The position numbers and the translations under genes were made by a program. This document shows, piece after piece, positions 7,452 to 12,247 of a stretch of DNA of 12,247 nt. Below the pieces are notes generated by a model, which saw nothing but the letters and a program-made list of their open reading frames with translations, did not search any database and was not told the origin of the DNA. The DNA comes from JBAZOJ01 sp041648755. Its GTDB lineage: Bacteria; Planctomycetota; B143-G9. The stretch spans positions 1 to 12,247 of the forward strand of contig JBAZOJ010000092.1 in the NCBI GenBank assembly GCA_041648755.1, read 5' to 3'. Every line of letters starts with the position of its first letter. The stretch's first letter is position 1.

Positions 7452-9560
7452 ATGGTTGATGACTTGCTGAAACTGCTGATGTCTACCCCTGATCGTGATT
7501 CCGCTGAAAGTATCCTTGGCCGGATTCACGGTCTCACAAGGCAGTCCCTTGTGCGACTGGCCCTTGCAAGGTGCGGCGACGCCGAGGATGCCGAGGAAGC
7601 CGTCAACACGGCGTTTCTGGCGCTGTGGAAGGAATGGGCCAAACGCGCCACCGGGGCAACATCGCAGATTGCGCACGGGTGGCTCGTGACGGTTACTGCC
7701 CGCCGAGCCCTGGATTTGGCCCGGTCGCGCAAGTCGCGCAGATCGTGCATAATGAATGCCGACCCGGAGGTGCTTGACGCGGCCTGCAAGGGGGATTCCC
7801 CCGCCGACAGGCACAAAGCCCTGAACCTGCTGTATGAGTCAGTCGAAGAACTCCCGGAAGAGCAGCGCGAAGCAGTGGTTCTATTCCTTGCTGACATACC
7901 TACAGCAGCGGCGGCAGTTCTGCTTGATGTCTCCCCGGGAACCGTCCGAAACAGGCTTGAAGATGCGCGCAATGCCCTTGCCAAGATCCTCGAAAGTAAA
8001 GGGCTCACACTTGTGGCCGCGATTGCCACGCTCGTCGCGCTTTCTGAAGAGCTTGCGGCAGAACCTCCGCAGGTGCCTGAAAGACAGGATGCTCATCCCG
8101 AGGAAAAGAGAACCTGTGACCGGCGAACGCGTGTCCCCCTTCTATTGGTGCTCTTGCTCCTGGTTGCCGTGGGTGCCCTTCTCCTGTATCCTGGCATCCT
8201 CTTCAATCCTGCCGCGCGACCAGCTTCCCCAGTGGTTAACTCGACCACTTCGCCGCTACGAATTCCATTTGGAGGCTGGCATCGAACCTTTGGGGGGCCG
8301 GGGATAGACAACTTCAACGTTATCGCGCCTACAATCGACGGAGGGATCATCGCAGGGGGTTCGACAACATCCGTCTCCGGCCAACCCCCGTGGATAAACG
8401 ATGACAGTAGACCCACTCCCAACATAGGACAGGATTGGCTTCTCGCCAAATATGACTCAAGAGGAAACCTGATGTTGGCGCGAGCTTGGGTAGGACCGGA
8501 GGATGAATTCATTACCGCTGTTACCCCTATGCCTGATGGGTCATTCCTCGTCGCCGGATGCTCCAACTCATTCGGCGCCCGCAGGCGCAACAACACTGTG
8601 CTGGCGGAGATAGGTGCGGATGGTCACTTGACACGGCAAATTGCGCTTTCCAGCCCTGAGGAACTTCGCCCTGCCAAGGTCATCCCTCTTGGAGACAAGG
8701 GCTTAATGCTCCTTGCGACAGCCTCCGGTTTCAGCACGCAAGATCACGAATTCGAAGTTGCCTTGATAAGGCTGGACAAAGACTGGAAAGTCATGTCCGC
8801 TCGTGCCTTCGGCGGCCCCGATCGCGACTATGCCATGAACATTCTGCCCTGCACTGACGGCGATTGGGTCATCGGGGGCTGGACCAAATCTTTCGGACAG
8901 GGCGACTTCGACTTCTGCGCGATGCGACTCTCCGCCGACCTCAATGTCAAGTGGTGCAGCACTTGGGGAACTGAGCGTCCGGAGGAGGCCGGACAGATTA
9001 TTCCTACATCTGACGGCAACTACCTTATGACAGGTTACAGTGCAATCGCCCAGGACGATCTTGATCTCATCGCGCTGAAGTTCGCTCCGGATGGCTCACT
9101 TCTCTGGCAATACAAGTACTCCGCTCCTGACAATCAGAGCCCGGGTCGTGCCCTTGCCGAACGAGAAGGGCTGTACATCTTCGGAGGACAGGTTGAAGAC
9201 AACAGCGTTGATCCTGCGACCTCCGACGCCCTGCTTGTCGCTCTGAGATCGGACGGGAGTATTGCATTCGACAGACTGTTCGGCGGTCCTGACAATGACC
9301 AAGTCATTGCGAGTATGAACACTCCGGAAGGGCTCCTGCTGTGCGGGACCACGCGGTCTTTCGGCAGCGGAATGAACGATGCCTGGCTTGTGAAGCTTGG
9401 CCCAGGGTTCGCGTTCCCGGCAGATCTGAAAGCGCGTCCTGCAGGACTGAAGCGCGTTAGTGGTGACCTGAAGCCAGGATTTGGGGAAATCTCCGAACGG
9501 GATGTGACAATCACCAGCCATGAGGCGAAGATGGTGGAACACGAATGGAAGCAGCCTTGA
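7452..9560 (+). CDS. Membrane-tethered ECF sigma factor with extracytoplasmic seven-repeat propeller
   Basis: 702 residues. Residues ~22-95 are ECF sigma2 (ARCGDAEDAEEAVNTAFLAL, then a TARRALDLARSRKSRR basic stretch). Residues ~121-180 are sigma4 (LPEEQREAVVLFLAD, helix-turn-helix around VLLDVSPGTVRNRLEDAR). A hydrophobic segment (183-197) and a charged linker ending in CDRRTR lead to one transmembrane helix (229-251, PLLLVLLLLVAVGALLLYPG). Positive charges before the helix predict N-in, C-out. Residues ~277-653 hold seven repeats of about 50 residues with the pattern GGP..D......DG....G.T.SFG...D....K....G, related to delta-60-type propellers. A 49-residue polar tail ends the protein. No zinc-finger anti-sigma domain or separate anti-sigma gene is seen, so sensing and transcription roles appear joined in one chain. 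It probably acts on its own or the divergent promoter. Release by proteolysis is possible but not shown. Confidence 0.88.
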   Translation: MVDDLLKLLMSTPDRDSAESILGRIHGLTRQSLVRLALARCGDAEDAEEAVNTAFLALWKEWAKRATGATSQIAHGWLVTVTARRALDLARSRKSRRSCIMNADPEVLDAACKGDSPADRHKALNLLYESVEELPEEQREAVVLFLADIPTAAAAVLLDVSPGTVRNRLEDARNALAKILESKGLTLVAAIATLVALSEELAAEPPQVPERQDAHPEEKRTCDRRTRVPLLLVLLLLVAVGALLLYPGILFNPAARPASPVVNSTTSPLRIPFGGWHRTFGGPGIDNFNVIAPTIDGGIIAGGSTTSVSGQPPWINDDSRPTPNIGQDWLLAKYDSRGNLMLARAWVGPEDEFITAVTPMPDGSFLVAGCSNSFGARRRNNTVLAEIGADGHLTRQIALSSPEELRPAKVIPLGDKGLMLLATASGFSTQDHEFEVALIRLDKDWKVMSARAFGGPDRDYAMNILPCTDGDWVIGGWTKSFGQGDFDFCAMRLSADLNVKWCSTWGTERPEEAGQIIPTSDGNYLMTGYSAIAQDDLDLIALKFAPDGSLLWQYKYSAPDNQSPGRALAEREGLYIFGGQVEDNSVDPATSDALLVALRSDGSIAFDRLFGGPDNDQVIASMNTPEGLLLCGTTRSFGSGMNDAWLVKLGPGFAFPADLKARPAGLKRVSGDLKPGFGEISERDVTITSHEAKMVEHEWKQP

Positions 9561-9562
9561 AT

Positions 9563-9595
9563 CAAGAGGGCGTCCCGAAGGACGCCCTCTGTTTG
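9563..9595 (+). terminator. Hairpin terminator after the sigma gene
   Basis: Stem AGAGGGCGTCC / GGACGCCCTCT with loop CGAA (9566-9590), identical over 28 bases to the groE terminator hairpin. Here the T-tract is short and broken (GTTTGAT), so the stop may be weaker. ATCAA before the stem and TTTGAT after it could extend the pairing around a small bulge. It lies between convergent genes and could also act on the minus-strand gene ending at 9616, but no good T-run exists on that side. Confidence 0.75.
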
Positions 9596-9615
9596 ATCTG
9601 CCCAGGTGATTTCCG

Positions 9616-12078
9616 CTAATACAGGAAGGTGACCGTAAGGCTCACACTCACCGGAGTTGCAGTGTAGGACAACAGCGGAATGGCCCATGGTTTCGCTATG
9701 CAACTCGTCTGGTAAACAGGATAGGAGATGGACTGCACGGTGTATGCCGAGTCCTTGCAGAACGAGGGCCTTGTGCCGTCAAACAGGCCATTTCCATCGG
9801 CAACCGCGATGAAGACATCCGCGGACGACCCCGTTGAGTCCCCGGAGAACACGAGCTTCCCATCGGGCAACTCTTTCACCTGCATAAGGTAGTCATCGCC
9901 GGTTCTTCCATATGTTCTCTGCCAGATAATGTTGCAGTTGGCGTCGATCTTCAGCAATATCATGTCGAATCCGCCGTTCCCGTATGAGTTTGTGCATCCG
10001 CCGATCAGGAAGTTGCCGTCCGAAAGACGGGTGATGCGATAGGCACCTTCGGACCCGCTGGAAGAAATAACCTTCTGCCACAGGAAAGTGCCCGATGGTG
10101 TCATCTTCGCGATGAGCATTTCGTTGTTGGAGCCGCCAAACAGGTTGCTCGTGGTTCCGACAAGGATGAAGTTGCCATCATCCGTTGGCGCCATATCGTT
10201 GAAAAAGTCCGGATGGGATCCGTCCAACTTGCTCTGCCAGATGAGATTACCTGAGAAGTCAATCTGGAGCGCCCATGCGTCCCAATCCACAGAGGAGTAC
10301 GAACCTTCCGTGGCGCCCAGCAAGATGAACCCGTCGTTGGTCTCAACGATCCTGGTGAACGTGTCCCAGGAAGATCCGCCATATGTCTTGCACCAAAGCA
10401 CACTTCCGCTGCGGCTCATCTTGATTACCACTCCGTCTATCCCGCCTGCCCCGCTGGCCAGAGTCTGCGCGGTAATCATCAGGCTCCCGTCAGATGCTTC
10501 TATCACATCTGTTGCGTAGTTATCACCCGAGCCACCCATGACCTGTTGCCACACGACATTCCCGTTGACGTCGAATTCGGCAGCAAGAATCTTCGCGTTG
10601 TTGCCTCCCTGGGGGGGATCCAACGCGAAACCAACTGCAGCGAAATTGCCGTCCGCGAGCATTCTTGCCTTGAAGAACGTGTCGTTCCCGCCGTAATCAA
10701 GCCTCTTCGACCACAGTAGATTCCCACTGCCGTCAGTACGCATTACCAGAGCATCGTGATTCGGGCCGTTACAGAACCCGAAGGCAATGAATCCGCCGTC
10801 GGCAAGCGGAATTGTGCTGTAGATGACATCATCCCTGCTGGCCCCGTAGGTCGCCGTAAAGCAGACAGTCGGCGGCAGCGGATTGGGGATCACACCGGCA
10901 CTGTTGGTGGTCGCCGACTCGCCCACAGCATTGTACGAGGAAACCCCGAACACATAGGTCGTGCCCAAGGCATAGGAGTAGGAATAGGTGTATGAAACAA
11001 CGTCCGCGCCGACGACCCCGACAATGGCTCCGTCCATGTAGACGACGTATCCGCTTTCACCTTCGACGTCGGGCCATTCGAGCAAGACTGAGGTGGTGCT
11101 CAGGACTGTTGCCGTCAAGGCACTTGGGGCAGCCACGAGCGGAATCACCGCATCCGCCGCTACAGCCTCGGATTCACCGACTTCGTTGTACGCCGACACG
11201 CTGTAGGTGTACGATGTGCCTGCAGCGAAAGAGAAATCGTCGGTATGCGAATTGTCTGCTGTACGAGCGATCTCGGTTCCATCGCGATAGAGTACGTAGC
11301 CGCTCGCGCCTTCGACATCGCTCCACGCAATGGTAACGGAGGTCTGGCTGTTCAGCGTCACTTCGACGTCTACAGGCGCATCAACGTGCGGAAGCACAGC
11401 ATCAGCCGCAACGGCCTCTGATTCGCCGACCGAATTGTACGCAGACACGCTGTATGCATACCACGAGCCCGCGGTGAACGAGAAGCTGTCCGCGTACGAA
11501 GCAACGTCGTCGCCAACGCGGTCGATTTCTTCGCCGTCGCGGTAGATGATATAGCCGTCCTCGCCGAGGACGTCAGGCCAAGAGAGCGAAACCGAGGTCT
11601 CGCTTTCAAGGCTTGCCGCAAGATTCGCCGGAGCATCCGGCGCGGAATCGACAAGGGCAAAGCAGTAGGCCAACGTGTACGCGCCGATGGATTTGCCCTG
11701 CTCGATCACGCCAAGATATGCAGTGCCCGTGAAGTCTGCCGTCCACGTCATGCTGAAGTTCTGGCCTTCCCCTGAATTGTTGTCTTTTTCCAGTATGTCT
11801 CCACTGGAGTCGTAGATGGCGCCCTTGGTCTTGCGGTCACCGGTAGTATAGAAGTAGTATGTCATGCCGTTGTGCGCCGCAAAGGCGAAGCGGTCCTCCT
11901 GCTTCTTCGCGGTGAACGAACCGCTGTAGTACTGCACTGAGGTGCGTACATCGAGTGTCGCAATCAGCGTCCCGGGAAATGTGCCTTTCGCCTTGTCGGC
12001 GTAGGCTGGTCGTGTGAGGGTAGCAGAAGTCACCATCAGAATCGCCACAAAGACAGCCAGAACGGTTACTCGCCTCAT
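9616..12078 (-). CDS. Exported PPC-FN3x3-delta-60-like seven-repeat propeller protein
   Basis: 820 residues with the start at 12078, set by AAGGAGG (12084-12090) and by the MRRVTVL leader shared with the 760-aa protein. Residues 1-27 are a signal peptide (cleavage after AYA, before DKAKG), 28-145 a PPC-like beta-sandwich, and 147-398 three fibronectin III domains. The first two FN3 domains are close to those of the 760-aa protein; the third is much more diverged. Residues ~407-769 form seven repeats of about 50 residues (YGG..D.......DG.F...G.T.S.G.G..D.L..K.D..GN..W), the same repeat type as the sigma factor at 7452 and unlike RCC1. A 50-residue C-terminal tail has two Cys and ends in the strand SVSLTVTFLY. 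No membrane anchor is seen. The gene is convergent with the complete sigma gene and divergent from the partial one at 12236. Likely a surface or periplasmic binding protein; its ligand is unknown. Confidence 0.9.
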   Translation of the reverse strand: MRRVTVLAVFVAILMVTSATLTRPAYADKAKGTFPGTLIATLDVRTSVQYYSGSFTAKKQEDRFAFAAHNGMTYYFYTTGDRKTKGAIYDSSGDILEKDNNSGEGQNFSMTWTADFTGTAYLGVIEQGKSIGAYTLAYCFALVDSAPDAPANLAASLESETSVSLSWPDVLGEDGYIIYRDGEEIDRVGDDVASYADSFSFTAGSWYAYSVSAYNSVGESEAVAADAVLPHVDAPVDVEVTLNSQTSVTIAWSDVEGASGYVLYRDGTEIARTADNSHTDDFSFAAGTSYTYSVSAYNEVGESEAVAADAVIPLVAAPSALTATVLSTTSVLLEWPDVEGESGYVVYMDGAIVGVVGADVVSYTYSYSYALGTTYVFGVSSYNAVGESATTNSAGVIPNPLPPTVCFTATYGASRDDVIYSTIPLADGGFIAFGFCNGPNHDALVMRTDGSGNLLWSKRLDYGGNDTFFKARMLADGNFAAVGFALDPPQGGNNAKILAAEFDVNGNVVWQQVMGGSGDNYATDVIEASDGSLMITAQTLASGAGGIDGVVIKMSRSGSVLWCKTYGGSSWDTFTRIVETNDGFILLGATEGSYSSVDWDAWALQIDFSGNLIWQSKLDGSHPDFFNDMAPTDDGNFILVGTTSNLFGGSNNEMLIAKMTPSGTFLWQKVISSSGSEGAYRITRLSDGNFLIGGCTNSYGNGGFDMILLKIDANCNIIWQRTYGRTGDDYLMQVKELPDGKLVFSGDSTGSSADVFIAVADGNGLFDGTRPSFCKDSAYTVQSISYPVYQTSCIAKPWAIPLLSYTATPVSVSLTVTFLY

Positions 12079-12094
12079 TATTTCCTCCTTGTTG
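11131..12094 (-). repeat. Long diverged direct repeat, copy B (leader, signal peptide, PPC, FN3-1/2)
   Basis: Partner of 6345-7308. Hand counts of amino-acid identity are about 92% over the PPC region (28-140), 79% over 141-232 and 75% over the second FN3 domain. Similarity drops in the third FN3 domain and ends where the propellers differ. Confidence 0.85.
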
Positions 12095-12235
12095 ATTGAT
12101 GAGGGCAAAGGGAAAAGGCTCATGGCTATCCGTAGATCGCATCGCACAGTACGCACGGAAAAAAATATGACCCTTTTGTTGCCAAGCTGTTTGCATAATT
12201 GATGAACGGCGTCACAATGTCGGCGGAGAGTGCTT
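12079..12235. promoter_or_regulatory. Divergent intergenic control region, copy 2
   Basis: 157 bp between the 820-aa protein gene (minus) and the next sigma gene (plus). It shares with copy 1 the leader at the minus-strand start, an A7 tract (12159-12165) exactly 77 bp before the sigma ATG, and the block 12190-12218 (TTTGCAT...AACGGCGTCACAAT). The middle is diverged, so the conserved pieces are likely functional. The extra upstream GGCGTCAC of copy 1 is absent. Confidence 0.6.
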
Positions 12236-12247
12236 ATGGTTGATGAC
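12236..12247 (+). CDS. Start of a second ECF sigma factor gene (cut by window end)
   Basis: Only four codons (Met-Val-Asp-Asp) are inside the window. The call rests on position and context: they equal the first four codons of the sigma gene at 7452, the upstream GGAGAG is kept, and 50 of the 58 bases in 12190-12247 match 7406-7463. It is divergent from an exported propeller protein gene, exactly as the first sigma gene is. The rest of the product, including whether it carries a membrane anchor and propeller, is outside the window. Confidence 0.65.

Noticed and set aside
12079..12156. Upstream start adding 26 residues to the 820-aa exported protein
   Set aside because: The extra residues hide the signal peptide, lie before a strong ribosome binding site, and are absent from the paralogue, whose leader and start are the same as those at 12078.

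Overview
The window looks like chromosomal DNA from a GC-rich, Gram-negative-type bacterium with exported proteins and many modular surface domains. Three features suggest a planctomycete or related PVC/uncultured phylum: the ECF sigma factor ends its sigma4 region with a hydrophobic extension and a membrane anchor, the chaperonin order is groEL-groES-groEL, and FN3/RCC1/delta-60-like exported proteins are present. This placement is inference only; no rRNA or marker tree is available here.

Layout. (1) 1-1082: 3' part of an MFS efflux transporter (EntS/MFS_3 type) that runs off the left edge. (2) 1083-1332: a 250-bp control region with several dyads and a possible heat-shock-type promoter, but no CIRCE element. 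(3) 1333-4929: a compact chaperonin operon groEL1-groES-groEL2, closed by a strong hairpin terminator at 4951-4982. GroEL1 has the classical Gly/Met tail. GroEL2 lacks it but keeps the ATPase residues. (4) 5010-12247: a repeating divergent module. Each unit has a minus-strand exported protein (signal peptide, pre-peptidase-C-like domain, three fibronectin III domains, seven-repeat beta-propeller) and a plus-strand ECF sigma factor starting about 157-159 bp away. The first exported protein (760 aa) carries an RCC1 propeller; the second (820 aa) carries a delta-60-like propeller. The complete sigma factor (702 aa) has sigma2 and sigma4, one transmembrane helix, and a seven-repeat extracytoplasmic propeller of the same repeat type as the 820-aa protein. 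The last 12 bases of the window start a second sigma gene: the 58 bp ending there match the first sigma gene's start and upstream region at 50 of 58 positions.

How the parts may work together. The chaperonin operon is a housekeeping or stress folding unit. The right half is the unusual part: an array of paired genes with a membrane-tethered sigma factor and a surface or periplasmic multidomain protein facing each other across a conserved intergenic region. A reasonable hypothesis is that each sigma factor senses an extracytoplasmic signal through its own propeller and controls itself and the divergent exported protein. The exported proteins share a nearly constant N-terminal half and differ in the C-terminal propeller, like interchangeable heads on one stalk. 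No function can be assigned from sequence alone.
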